DNA of 64,000 nucleotides, from the NCBI RefSeq assembly GCF_017347085.1, contig NZ_JADPSA010000042.1:1-64000 (forward strand), given 5' to 3'. Every line of letters begins with the position of its first letter. Within the stretch, counting starts at the first letter, position 1. This document shows positions 52,682 through 61,860 of the stretch, one piece after another. Source of the DNA: Nesterenkonia sp. E16_10 (lineage in GTDB: Bacteria; Actinomycetota; Actinomycetes; Actinomycetales; Micrococcaceae). The notes below the pieces were generated by a model. The model worked only from the letters and a program-made list of their open reading frames with translations. It ran no database searches and was not told where the DNA came from. Both the position numbers and the translations under genes were made by a program.

Positions 52682-53914
52682 TTGACCGAGTCCACCGAAG
52701 TTCACCAGCCCGCCCCGACGTCCGCCGGGCGCCCTCTGCGGGTGGCCATCATCGGGCATGCGTTCATGGGCGTCGCCCACACCCACGCCTGGCGGACCGC
52801 GCCCAGGTTCTTCTCCATGCCGGCTCCGCCCGAGCTCGCCCTGCTCGTGGGTCGTGACGAGGCCCGCACCCGGGCCGCCGCGGATCGGCTTCAGATCGCG
52901 GAGATCGAGACCGACTGGCGCCGCGCCGTCGAACGCGAGGACATCGACGTCGTCGACATCTGCACCCCGGGCAACACCCACGCCGAGATCGCCCTGGCGG
53001 CCCTGGCCGCCGGCAAGCACGTGCTGTGCGAGAAGCCGCTGGCCAACTCGGTGGCCGAGGCCGAGGCGATGACGGCGGCCGCCGAACAGGCCGCGCCCCA
53101 CGGGGCCCGGACCTTCTGCGGATTCAGCTACCGCCGCACCCCCGCGCTGGCGCTGGCGAAGCGCTTCGTCGAGGAGGGGCGGCTCGGAGAGATCCGGCAT
53201 GTGCGGGCCCAGTACCTCCAGGACTGGCTCAGCGACGCCGACACCCCGCTGAACTGGCGGCTGGACAAGGACCAGGCCGGAAGCGGAGCCCTGGGCGATA
53301 TCTGCGCCCATTCCGTGGACGCCGCCCAGTGGGTCTCCGGACAGCTCATCGAAGGCGTCTCGGCAATGCTGCACACCTTCGTGGAGACCCGCCCGCTGGC
53401 CGGCGCGGCCGAGGGACTGGGCGGCCGTGCTGAAGCCGGCGCGCCGCGCGGACCGGTGACGGTCGACGACGCCGCGGCGTTCACCGCCCGGTTCGACGGC
53501 GGAGCCATCGGCGTCTTCGAGGCCACCCGGTTCGCCCAGGGACGCCGCAACGCCAACCGGCTGGAGATCAACGGCAGCCTGGGCTCCATCGCCTTCGACT
53601 TCGAGTCGATGAACACCTTGGAGTACTTCGACGCCCGCGACGACCAGGAGGCCCAGGGCTTCCGCACCATCCAGGTCACCGATGCGGTGCACCCCTATAC
53701 CGATCACTGGTGGCCGGTGGGCCACGGCCTGGGCTACGGGGACCTCTTCGTGCACCAGGTGGCCGACGTGGTCGCCGCCCTGGAGACCGGCACCGGTCCG
53801 CGCCCTGACTTCGCGGATGCGCTGAAGGTCCAGCGGGTGCTCCACGCCGTGGAGGCCAGCGCGCAGGACGCCAGTCGCTACACCCCGGTCCATCGACCCG
53901 AACCCCAAGACTGA
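52682..53914 (+). CDS. Gfo/Idh/MocA family oxidoreductase
   Basis: 410 aa. VAIIGHAFMGVAHTHAWR is a variant of the GxGxxG nucleotide motif, as in a subgroup acting on glycosides or inositols; HVLCEKPLANSVAEAE carries the catalytic Lys, and IKDQ-like C-terminal blocks follow (WLSDADTPLNWRLDKDQAGSG-type region near 180). TTG start at 52682 after CGAGGAG. Leads a three-gene set with a ThuA protein and another Gfo/Idh enzyme. Confidence 0.88.
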   Translation: MTESTEVHQPAPTSAGRPLRVAIIGHAFMGVAHTHAWRTAPRFFSMPAPPELALLVGRDEARTRAAADRLQIAEIETDWRRAVEREDIDVVDICTPGNTHAEIALAALAAGKHVLCEKPLANSVAEAEAMTAAAEQAAPHGARTFCGFSYRRTPALALAKRFVEEGRLGEIRHVRAQYLQDWLSDADTPLNWRLDKDQAGSGALGDICAHSVDAAQWVSGQLIEGVSAMLHTFVETRPLAGAAEGLGGRAEAGAPRGPVTVDDAAAFTARFDGGAIGVFEATRFAQGRRNANRLEINGSLGSIAFDFESMNTLEYFDARDDQEAQGFRTIQVTDAVHPYTDHWWPVGHGLGYGDLFVHQVADVVAALETGTGPRPDFADALKVQRVLHAVEASAQDASRYTPVHRPEPQD

Positions 53915-53922
53915 GAGAGACC

Positions 53923-54615
53923 ATGACCAAGAGCGCACTCATCGTCCGCGGCGGCTGGGACGGGCATCAGCCCGTGGAGGCCACCGAGATGTTCCTGCCC
54001 TTCCTTCAGGCCAGCGGCTACCAGGTGGCGATCCATGAATCCCCGGAGGTCTACGCCGACGCCGCGACCATGGAGTCCGTGGACCTGATCGTGCAGTGCA
54101 TGACCATGTCCACCATCGAGAAGGACCAGCTGGCAGGCCTGCGCGCCGCCGTCGCCGGCGGCGCCGGGCTGGCGGGCTGGCACGGCGGCATCGCCGACTC
54201 CTACCGGGCCAGCGACGGATACCTGCAGCTGATCGGCGGGCAGTTCGCCCACCACCCGGCGGTGCACCCCGACGAGCGCACCGGGGAGCAGTCCGACTAC
54301 TACACCCCGCATCGCATCGACATCGTCCCTGAGGCCGCCGATCACCCGATCACCGCCGGCATCGAGAGCTTCGACCTGGTCACCGAACAGTACTGGGTGC
54401 TCCACGACCAGCTCATCGACGTGCTCGCCACCACCACGCTGCCCAAGCGCGACTTCGACGACTGGGAGCGCCCGCATGTGAACCCGGCGATCTGGACCCG
54501 CCGCTGGGGACAGGGCCGGGTCTTCGTCTCGACCCCGGGGCACCGCGTCGAGGTCTTGTCGAACCCGAACGTGCGCACCATGATCGAGCGCGGCATGCTC
54601 TGGGCCAGCCGATGA
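53923..54615 (+). CDS. ThuA domain-containing protein
   Basis: 230 aa glutamine-amidotransferase-like fold: ALIVRGGWDGHQPVEA, GLAGWHGGIADSYR, IGGQFAHHPAV, and YWVLHDQLIDVLA. In rhizobia ThuA acts with the Gfo/Idh enzyme ThuB in trehalose use through a 3-keto intermediate. Here flanked on both sides by Gfo/Idh genes (8-base gap, ATGA overlap), so a keto-glycoside route is a fair inference. Confidence 0.88.
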   Translation: MTKSALIVRGGWDGHQPVEATEMFLPFLQASGYQVAIHESPEVYADAATMESVDLIVQCMTMSTIEKDQLAGLRAAVAGGAGLAGWHGGIADSYRASDGYLQLIGGQFAHHPAVHPDERTGEQSDYYTPHRIDIVPEAADHPITAGIESFDLVTEQYWVLHDQLIDVLATTTLPKRDFDDWERPHVNPAIWTRRWGQGRVFVSTPGHRVEVLSNPNVRTMIERGMLWASR

Positions 54616-55745
54616 GCGCCGGGGCAGGGTCACCGCAGGGATCAGCGGAAGAGTCGCCGCGGAGGCTCCACCTCGGGATCATCGGGGCCGGCAACATCAG
54701 CGGCCAGTACCTTCAGACGCTGAATCGGCTGCAGGACCTGAACCTGGTCGCCGTCGCCGACCTGGACATCGACCGCGCCCGTGAGGTCGCCGCGACCGGC
54801 GGCGCCCAGGGCATGAGCGTCGAGGATCTGCTGGCCTCCCCGGAGGTGGAAGCCGTCATCAACCTCACGATCCCGCGGGCCCACGCCGAGACCTCGCTGG
54901 CCGCCATCGCCGCCGGCAAGGGCGTGTACGTGGAGAAGCCCTTCGCCGCGACCGTGGCCGAGGGTCAGCAGATGCTCGCCGCCGCCGAGGCGGCCGGAGT
55001 GGTCATGGGCAGCGCTCCGGACACTGTGCTGGGCACCGGGGTGCAGACCGCACGCGCAGCCGTGGACGCCGGTCAGATCGGCACCCCGATCAGCGCGGTG
55101 GCCACCATGGTCACCGCCGGGCACGAGAGCTGGCACCCCAACCCTGACTTCTATTACCAGCCCGGTGGCGGGCCGCTGCTGGACATGGGCCCCTACTACG
55201 TCACTAGCCTGGTCACGCTGCTGGGTCCGGTGGCCTCTGTCATCGGCGCCTCCAGCGCGCTGCGCGCCGAGCGCGAGATCGGCTCAGGTCCCAGAGCCGG
55301 GGAGAAGCTGAGCGTGAGCACTCCGAGCCACATCACCGGCGCGCTGATCCACGAGTCGGGTGCCATCTCCACCCTGGTGATGAGCTTCGACGGCACCGCC
55401 AGCCAGGCGCCGCCGATCGAGGTCCACGGCACCGAAGGCTCGATGGCGGTCCCGGACCCGAACCACTTCGCCGGGGAGGTGCAGATCGCCCGCGACCGCG
55501 GCCAGTGGCAGACGCTGGAGACCACCGGCGGCTACGTGCAGGCCGCCCGGGGCTACGGCCTGGCCGATCTGTTCTGGTCCGGCGCCTTCGACGGCGACCC
55601 CACGCGGGGACGCGCGCAGGGAGCCCTGGGTCTGCATGTGCTCGAGGTGATGGCCGGGGTGCTCACCGCCGCGGAGACCGGCGCCTCGGTGACCGTCAGC
55701 TCCCGGGCGGATCGTCCGAGCGCGGTGCCGCTGGACCAGCGATGA
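54612..55745 (+). CDS. Gfo/Idh/MocA family oxidoreductase
   Basis: 377 aa. Glycine motif GIIGAGNISGQYLQTL, EKP motif VYVEKPFAATVAE, and a C-terminal domain with GGGPLLDMGPYYVTSLVTLLGP. ATG overlapping the ThuA stop. Substrate unknown; probably performs the opposite or next redox step to the first oxidoreductase of the set. Confidence 0.9.
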   Translation: MSAGAGSPQGSAEESPRRLHLGIIGAGNISGQYLQTLNRLQDLNLVAVADLDIDRAREVAATGGAQGMSVEDLLASPEVEAVINLTIPRAHAETSLAAIAAGKGVYVEKPFAATVAEGQQMLAAAEAAGVVMGSAPDTVLGTGVQTARAAVDAGQIGTPISAVATMVTAGHESWHPNPDFYYQPGGGPLLDMGPYYVTSLVTLLGPVASVIGASSALRAEREIGSGPRAGEKLSVSTPSHITGALIHESGAISTLVMSFDGTASQAPPIEVHGTEGSMAVPDPNHFAGEVQIARDRGQWQTLETTGGYVQAARGYGLADLFWSGAFDGDPTRGRAQGALGLHVLEVMAGVLTAAETGASVTVSSRADRPSAVPLDQR

Positions 55746-55793
55746 GTCCCCACCTCGGGGGCCCTGCGGTCTCGGCCCGGGTGGATTGAGGCC

Positions 55794-55799
55794 TAGGCT
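55794..55799 (+). promoter_or_regulatory. Leaderless -10 box of the second lacI gene
   Basis: TAGGCT ends 7 bases before the ATG at 55807, identical in spacing to the other leaderless genes here. Confidence 0.55.
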
Positions 55800-55806
55800 T
55801 GCTGCC

Positions 55807-56868
55807 ATGAACCCGCCCAGCTCCAGGCCCACGATGCGCGATGTCGCCGAGCGCGCGGGCGTATCGCCCAAGACGGTCTCCAATGTGCTCACCGGGAGCG
55901 CCCAGGTGCGGGAGCCGACCCGGCTGCGCGTGGAGCAGGCCATGCGGGAGCTGGACTTCGTGCCCAACCTCAGCGCCCGCGGGCTGCGCAACGGCCGGTC
56001 CGGAGTCATCGGGCTGGCGCAGCCGGACCTGCGGGCCGCCTTCTCCGCCAGCATGACCCACGCGGTGGTGGAGGCCGCCCACGCCCGGGGACTGGTGGTG
56101 CAGGTCGAAGAGACCGCCGCGGAGCCTGCGCGGGAACACGACCTGGTGACCCGGGCCCGCACGCACCTGATCGACGGGATGATCCTGAATCCCGTGCGGC
56201 TGCAGGACAGCGTGGTCGAGCACCTGGACCACCTGCCGCCGATCGTGCTGATCGGCGAGGTGGAGCAGCACCGCACCGACCGGGTCTTCATCAACTCACG
56301 ATCCGCCGCCCGCGAGGCGGTCCAGCACCTGATCGCCCGCGGCGCCCGGCGGATCGTGGCACTGGGCGGCGCGGAGCACGGGGCCGGGCTGGACAAGGCC
56401 ACCCAGGGGCAGCGGCTGCGCGGATACCTCGCCGGACTCGCCGAGGCGCAGCTCCCCGCACGGCCCGAGCTGCAGGTCGAGGTCCCGGAGTGGACCATCG
56501 CCGGCGGCGCGGCGGGGATGCGAGAGGTCCTGGAGCGGGGAGTGGAGTTCGATGCGGTCCTGGCCTTCACGGACTCCATCGCGCTCGGCGCCATGCATGA
56601 GCTGCGCAGCTGGGGGGGCCGGCTGCCCGAAGACGTGCTGGTCTGCGGTTTCGACGACGTCGAGCACGCAAGCTTCGCCGGCACCCCGCTGACCACGATC
56701 GCCTTCGACCACCAGGCCTACGCCAACGCGGCGCTGGACCTGCTGACCTCCCGAATGCGGGACCGCGGGCTGCCGCCGCGCGCACAGGAGATCCCCTATG
56801 AGCTGCTGGCGCGCGCCAGCACCCAGGGCCCTCCCGCCGGCTTCTCAGGAAAAAACTCACCGATCTAG
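55807..56868 (+). CDS. LacI family transcriptional regulator
   Basis: 353 aa. TMRDVAERAGVSPKTVSNVLTG helix-turn-helix, hinge LSARGLRNGRSGVIG, ligand-binding domain with VCGFDDVEHASFAGTPLTTI. The ATG at 55807 is set by the TAGGCT box; a TTG 7 codons earlier would overlap it. Directly upstream of the CUT1 transporter and GH51 genes, whose promoter has a perfect palindrome that this protein probably binds. Confidence 0.92.
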   Translation: MNPPSSRPTMRDVAERAGVSPKTVSNVLTGSAQVREPTRLRVEQAMRELDFVPNLSARGLRNGRSGVIGLAQPDLRAAFSASMTHAVVEAAHARGLVVQVEETAAEPAREHDLVTRARTHLIDGMILNPVRLQDSVVEHLDHLPPIVLIGEVEQHRTDRVFINSRSAAREAVQHLIARGARRIVALGGAEHGAGLDKATQGQRLRGYLAGLAEAQLPARPELQVEVPEWTIAGGAAGMREVLERGVEFDAVLAFTDSIALGAMHELRSWGGRLPEDVLVCGFDDVEHASFAGTPLTTIAFDHQAYANAALDLLTSRMRDRGLPPRAQEIPYELLARASTQGPPAGFSGKNSPI

Positions 56869-56890
56869 TGTGACCCGTGCCACATCTGTG

Positions 56891-56922
56891 TAGGATGGGC
56901 CCAGTCTTTACATCGATGTAAA
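56891..56922 (+). promoter_or_regulatory. Promoter and LacI-type operator of the arabino-oligosaccharide operon
   Basis: TAGGAT (-10, 56891-56896, with upstream TGTG) is followed by the perfect 16-bp palindrome TTTACATCGATGTAAA at 56907-56922, a position that blocks initiation or elongation. The central CG is typical for LacI-family operators. Confidence 0.7.
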
Positions 56923-56978
56923 AGACAGCCGATCTCGATTGCGGAGCTTGAGCCCGCGCACGTCCGGAGTGGTGAGTC

Positions 56979-58304
56979 ATGACCGAACTACGCGTCAACC
57001 GTCGAAGCGTCCTAGCCGGGGGCCTCGCCGCGGCAGGCCTTGCAGCGCTCTCGGGCTGCTCCCCGGGCCAGACCGGCGCCGCGCGGACCCTGCAGTTCTG
57101 GCACCTGCTCAGCGGGGGCGACGGGATCGCCCTGCAGGGACTGATCGACGGGGTGAACTCCGCCCACCCTGAATTCCACGTGCGCCCCACGGTGCTCGCC
57201 TGGGGTGCGCCGTACTACACGAAGCTCTCCATGGCCGGCGCCGGAGGCCGCGCCCCCGAGCTCGCGGTGATGCACTCCTCCCGCGTGCCCGGCTACGTCC
57301 CCGGCGGTCTGCTGGACCCCTGGGACCTGAACCGGTTCCGCGAGCTCGGCGTGGACGAGTCCACCTTCAGCGAACCGGTCTGGAACTCCTCGGTGGTCGA
57401 CGGGGAGCTCTACAGCGTCGCCCTCGACGCGCATCCGTTCATCGCGCTGTACAACACCGAGATCTGCGAGCAGGCCGGGGCGCTGGACTCCGACGGTCAG
57501 CTGCTGCGCCCCAGCGATCCCGAGGAGTTCCGCGAGATGTGCCGCGAGATCGCCGGGGTCACCGGGACCCACGGCCTGTCCTATGGCTTCATCGGCGACG
57601 GCCAGCAGATGTGGCGGCTGTTCTACACGCTCTACTGCCAGCACGGCGCCCAGATGACCTTCCCGCCGGGGGGCCAGGTGGAGATGGATCCCGAGGCCTT
57701 CGCCGCGGTGCTGGAGTTCATGCACTCCCTGGCCGACGGCGAGATCGCCGCCCAGCGCGGCACCATCGATGTGGCGATCGCCGAGTTCGCCGCACAGCGC
57801 TCCGGCATCCATTTCACCGGCGTCTGGGAGCTGCCGGCGATGCAGGACGCCGGAGTGCCGGTCGGGGCCACCATGATCCCACCGCTCTTCGGCGGGGACG
57901 CGGTCTACGCGGACTCGCACTCCTTCGTGCTCCCACACCAGAGCGAACCCGACGAGCAGGCCCGCAACGACACCTACACGGTGGTCGCGGACCTGCTGAA
58001 GTCCTCGCTCACCTGGGCGGCCGCCGGCCATATTCCGGCCTACCTGCCCATCGTGGAGGACCCGGCGTACGCCGAGCTCACACCCCAGGCGGAATACGCC
58101 GAGGCCGCGGACTACCTGGTCTATGACCCGGTGGCCTGGTTCACCGGATCCGGATCCAACTTCGTCCAACAGTTCGGCCAGATCGTCGGCGGTGCGGTGG
58201 TCTCGGGCAGCGGCTACGCCGAGGCCGCGGAAGGCTTCCGCAGCTACGTCAACACCATGCTCGCCCAGCCCAATCCCGCCGATCCCCAGGGAGAACGGTC
58301 ATGA
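56979..58304 (+). CDS. Extracellular solute-binding lipoprotein (CUT1)
   Basis: 441 aa, family 1 binding protein. N-terminus has a twin-arginine-like NRRSVLAGG followed by a hydrophobic core and lipobox LSGC with Cys27, so possibly a Tat-exported lipoprotein. Oligosaccharide-type body (LQFWHLLSGGDG, NSAHPEFHV, PELAVMHSSRV). Followed by two permeases and a GH51 enzyme, which points to arabino-oligosaccharides. No ATPase gene in the operon, as usual when a shared MsiK-type ATPase serves. Confidence 0.9.
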   Translation: MTELRVNRRSVLAGGLAAAGLAALSGCSPGQTGAARTLQFWHLLSGGDGIALQGLIDGVNSAHPEFHVRPTVLAWGAPYYTKLSMAGAGGRAPELAVMHSSRVPGYVPGGLLDPWDLNRFRELGVDESTFSEPVWNSSVVDGELYSVALDAHPFIALYNTEICEQAGALDSDGQLLRPSDPEEFREMCREIAGVTGTHGLSYGFIGDGQQMWRLFYTLYCQHGAQMTFPPGGQVEMDPEAFAAVLEFMHSLADGEIAAQRGTIDVAIAEFAAQRSGIHFTGVWELPAMQDAGVPVGATMIPPLFGGDAVYADSHSFVLPHQSEPDEQARNDTYTVVADLLKSSLTWAAAGHIPAYLPIVEDPAYAELTPQAEYAEAADYLVYDPVAWFTGSGSNFVQQFGQIVGGAVVSGSGYAEAAEGFRSYVNTMLAQPNPADPQGERS

Positions 58305-59278
58305 CAGATGTGATGGCAGACCGCAGCGCGGTCGGACCCGACCCGGAGGTGACGCCCGGAGAGACTCGATCCGGACCGCGCCCCGCCCCGCCCACACAGC
58401 GTCAGGCCAGGCGCCGCGGCCAGCTGGCCGCGTGGGCCTTCCTGGCGCCGTTCATGGTGGCCTTCGTGCTCTTCGTGATCTGGCCGCTGATCCACGGAAT
58501 CTATCTGTCCCTGACGGATCAGTCCCTGACCGGCACCGGCGGAAGCTTCATCGGCCTGCAGAACTACTCCGAGGCGCTCTCCGACGCCGTGATGTGGCGC
58601 TCGATCGGCAACACCGTGTGGTTCACCGTGATCACCACGGTGCCACTGGTGCTCTTCGCGCTGATCATGGCCCTGTTGGTGAACACCGGGCTTCCCGGCC
58701 AGTGGCTGTGGCGGCTCTCCTTCTTCATGCCCTTCCTGCTCGCCTCCACCGTGATCTCCCAGATCTGGGTCTGGATCTTCAACCCCGAGATCGGCGCGGC
58801 CAACGAGATCCTCAGCGCCGTCGGCCTCGAGCCGATCGCCTGGCTGCAGACCGCGAACGTCGACCTGATCTCGATCGCCATCGCCACCATCTGGTGGACC
58901 GTGGGCTTCAACTTCCTGCTCTACCTCGCGGCGCTGCAGAACATCCCGACCCTGCAGTATGAGGCTGCGGCCGTCGACGGGGCCGGACCCTGGCGGCAGC
59001 TGTTCTCGATCACGCTGCCGCAGCTGGGGCCGGTCACCGGAGTCATCCTGATCCTGCAGATGCTGGCCTCGCTGAAGCTCTTCGACCAGGCCTACCAGAT
59101 GATGGACGGCAACTCCTCGGAGAGCTCGCGACCGATCGTGCAGTACATCTTCGAGGCTGGGTTCGTCGGCTACCGCTTCGGCTACGCCTCCGCCATCTCC
59201 TACATCTTCTTCGTGCTCATCCTCCTCGTGGGCATCACGCAGATGATCGTGCTCCGCCGCCGGAAGGAAGACTCATGA
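58301..59278 (+). CDS. Sugar ABC transporter permease (MalF/AraP type)
   Basis: 325 aa, six hydrophobic helices after a polar ~50-residue start. EAA loop: YEAAAVDGAGPWRQLFSITLPQLGP (near 225-250), the contact site for the ATPase. ATGA overlaps with both neighbours. Inner-membrane half of the CUT1 importer. Confidence 0.93.
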   Translation: MTDVMADRSAVGPDPEVTPGETRSGPRPAPPTQRQARRRGQLAAWAFLAPFMVAFVLFVIWPLIHGIYLSLTDQSLTGTGGSFIGLQNYSEALSDAVMWRSIGNTVWFTVITTVPLVLFALIMALLVNTGLPGQWLWRLSFFMPFLLASTVISQIWVWIFNPEIGAANEILSAVGLEPIAWLQTANVDLISIAIATIWWTVGFNFLLYLAALQNIPTLQYEAAAVDGAGPWRQLFSITLPQLGPVTGVILILQMLASLKLFDQAYQMMDGNSSESSRPIVQYIFEAGFVGYRFGYASAISYIFFVLILLVGITQMIVLRRRKEDS

Positions 59279-60189
59279 GCGCCACGACGACCCTCAACGA
59301 GATCGATGCCCCTGGGGCCGATGTCACCCAGGTGAGACGGACCAACCGGATGCCGGGGGAGAAGCGCTTCGGGCTGCTCCGGATCCTCGCCTTCGCCGCC
59401 CTGGTGAGCATGGCGGTGCTCTGGCTGCTCCCAGTCTTCTGGGCGCTGGTGACCTCCTTCAAGACCGAGACCGACGCCGCCTCCGGAGGCCTCGACCTGA
59501 TCGGCCCCAGCGGCTTCACCACCCAGGCCTTCGAGGCGATTCTCTCCCAGGGCAACGTCTACATCTGGGCGCTCAACAGCCTCTGGACCTCCGCGGTGAT
59601 CACCGCCATCACCGTGGCGATCTCCGCGCTGGCCGCCTATGCCTTCTCCCGGCTCGACTTCAAAGGCAGTCGCTGGATCTTTCTCGCGGTCATCGCCTCG
59701 ATCATCGTGCCGTCCCAGGCGCTGATCATTCCGCTCTACTACCAGATGCTGACCTTCAACATGGTCGACACCTACTGGGGGCTGATCCTCCCGCAGGTCG
59801 TGATGGCGCCGATCGTGTTCATCCTGAAGAAGTTCTTCGACGCGGTGCCGGTGGAGCTCGAAGACGCGGCCCGGGTCGACGGCGCGGGCCGGCTGCGGGT
59901 GTTCTTCTCCGTGGTGCTCCCGCTCTCGCGCCCGATCCTCGGCGCGGTGTCGATCTTCGTGTTCATCCAGGCCTGGAACAACTTCCTATGGCCCTTCCTG
60001 ATCATCAACGACACCACCCTGATGACGCTGCCGGTCGGGCTGCAGACCGTGCTCAGCGCCTACGGCGTGCAGTACTCCCAGGTCATGGCGCAGGCGGTGC
60101 TCGCCGCGCTGCCCCTGGTGATCGTGTTCCTGTTCTACCAGCGCCAGATCGTCAAGGGGGTGGCGACCACCGGCTTCGGCGGCCAGTGA
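59275..60189 (+). CDS. Sugar ABC transporter permease (MalG/AraQ type)
   Basis: 304 aa, six hydrophobic helices. EAA loop: LEDAARVDGAGRLRVFFSVVLPLSRP (near 198-222). N-terminal LLRILAFAALVSMAVLWLLPVFWALVTSFK is typical of the second CUT1 permease. Overlaps the first permease by ATGA; 101 bases to the GH51 gene with no terminator seen. Confidence 0.93.
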   Translation: MSATTTLNEIDAPGADVTQVRRTNRMPGEKRFGLLRILAFAALVSMAVLWLLPVFWALVTSFKTETDAASGGLDLIGPSGFTTQAFEAILSQGNVYIWALNSLWTSAVITAITVAISALAAYAFSRLDFKGSRWIFLAVIASIIVPSQALIIPLYYQMLTFNMVDTYWGLILPQVVMAPIVFILKKFFDAVPVELEDAARVDGAGRLRVFFSVVLPLSRPILGAVSIFVFIQAWNNFLWPFLIINDTTLMTLPVGLQTVLSAYGVQYSQVMAQAVLAALPLVIVFLFYQRQIVKGVATTGFGGQ

Positions 60190-60290
60190 CCGATCATCCA
60201 GCCCGAGCAGTCCCGACAGAGCTGTCCAGAAGCGGCAGCGCAGTTCCAGCAGGCGCCCACGCAGCGCACACCCCGATTTCAAGGAGCACC

Positions 60291-61847
60291 ATGTCCCACG
60301 CCCGCATCATCGTCGACCGTGACTTCACCATCGCCGATGTTCCTCCGCGACTCTTCGGCTCCTTCGTGGAGCATATGGGCCGCTGCGTCTACACCGGAAT
60401 CTACGAGCCCGGCCACCCGGAGGCCGATGACCAGGGATTCCGCAAGGATGTGATGGCCCTGGCCAAGGAGCTCGGCGCCACGGTCGTGCGCTACCCCGGA
60501 GGCAACTTCGTCTCGGGCTACAACTGGGAGGACGGGGTCGGCCCGCGGGAGGACCGACCGGTGCGGATCGACGGCGCCTGGCACACCATCGAGACCAACG
60601 CCTTCGGCCTGCACGAGTTCGTCGAATGGGCCAAGCGCGCGGACATGGAGGTGATGGAGGCGATCAACCTGGGCACCCGCGGCGTGGACGAGGCCCGGGC
60701 GCTGGTGGAATACGCCAATCACCCCTCCGGCACCTACTGGTCGGATCTCCGCCGCGAGCACGCCGCTGCCGCAGGCACCAGCGAGGAGCCCTTCGGCATC
60801 AAGCTGTGGTGCCTGGGCAACGAGCTCGACGGCCCCTGGCAGATCGGGCACAAGACCGCCGAGGAATATGGCCGGCTCGCCCAGGAGGCCGCGAAGGCGA
60901 TGAAGCTGGTGGACCCCGACATCGAGCTGGTCGCCGTGGGCTCCTCGGGCAAGCAGATGCCGACCTTCGGCACCTGGGAGCAGACCGTGCTCAGCCACAC
61001 CTATGACGAGGTCGACTACATCTCGATGCATGCCTACTACCAGGAGCACGACGGCGACGCCGCCTCGTTCCTGGCCGAGGCGGTGAACATGGACGGCTTC
61101 ATCGACGGGGTGGTCGCGACCATCGACGCGGTGAAGGCGGCCGGGAAGCACACCAAGCAGATCGATATCTCCTTCGACGAGTGGAACGTCTGGTACCAGC
61201 AGGGCGTCGATACCGAGGACCAGCCGGAACAGGTGGCCAAGGAGTGGAAGTCCCATCCGCGGCTCATCGAAGACCGGTACTCGGTCACGGACGCCGTCGT
61301 CGTCGGCACCCTGATGCACTCGCTGCTGCGTCACGGGGACCGGGTGCGGATCGCGAACCAGGCTCAGCTGGTCAACGTGATCGCTCCGATCCGGTCCGAG
61401 GAGAACGGGCCGGCCTGGCGGCAGACCATCTTCTGGCCCTTCGCGCGGATCGCGGAGCTGGCCACCGGCGAGATCCTGCGCCTGGTCGTGGACGCGGATC
61501 AGCAGCCCACCACGCGGCACGGCGACGTGGACATCATCGACGCCGCCGCCACCTACGACGCCGAGACCGGGGCGCTGAGCCTGTTCGTCGCGAACCGCGG
61601 GTTGGAGGAGGCTGCCGAGGTCTCCCTGGACCTGCGCGGTTTCACCGCCAGCGAGGTGCTGCGCGCGGAGGTGCTCACCATCCCCGAGGGCGGTGACCGG
61701 CACACCGCCAATGACCTGGAGCGCCAGGAGGCCGTGGGACTGGTGCCGTTGAACGGCGTCCGGCTGGAGGACTCCGGGCACGGGGCGGCGGTGCAGATGA
61801 GCCTGCCGGCCCTGTCCTGGGCCGTGGTGCAGCTGAAGGTGGCCTGA
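60291..61847 (+). CDS. abfA: Alpha-L-arabinofuranosidase (GH51)
   Basis: 518 aa intracellular enzyme releasing L-arabinose from arabino-oligosaccharides. Acid/base Glu178 in LWCLGNELDGPWQ and nucleophile Glu297 in ISFDEWNVWY; N-terminal FGSFVEHMGRCVYTGIYEP and RYPGGNFVSGYNWEDGVGP are family hallmarks. No signal peptide, consistent with import of oligosaccharides by the preceding transporter. Start at ATG after AAGGAG. Confidence 0.95.
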   Translation: MSHARIIVDRDFTIADVPPRLFGSFVEHMGRCVYTGIYEPGHPEADDQGFRKDVMALAKELGATVVRYPGGNFVSGYNWEDGVGPREDRPVRIDGAWHTIETNAFGLHEFVEWAKRADMEVMEAINLGTRGVDEARALVEYANHPSGTYWSDLRREHAAAAGTSEEPFGIKLWCLGNELDGPWQIGHKTAEEYGRLAQEAAKAMKLVDPDIELVAVGSSGKQMPTFGTWEQTVLSHTYDEVDYISMHAYYQEHDGDAASFLAEAVNMDGFIDGVVATIDAVKAAGKHTKQIDISFDEWNVWYQQGVDTEDQPEQVAKEWKSHPRLIEDRYSVTDAVVVGTLMHSLLRHGDRVRIANQAQLVNVIAPIRSEENGPAWRQTIFWPFARIAELATGEILRLVVDADQQPTTRHGDVDIIDAAATYDAETGALSLFVANRGLEEAAEVSLDLRGFTASEVLRAEVLTIPEGGDRHTANDLERQEAVGLVPLNGVRLEDSGHGAAVQMSLPALSWAVVQLKVA

Positions 61848-61860
61848 CCCGACCCGGGTG

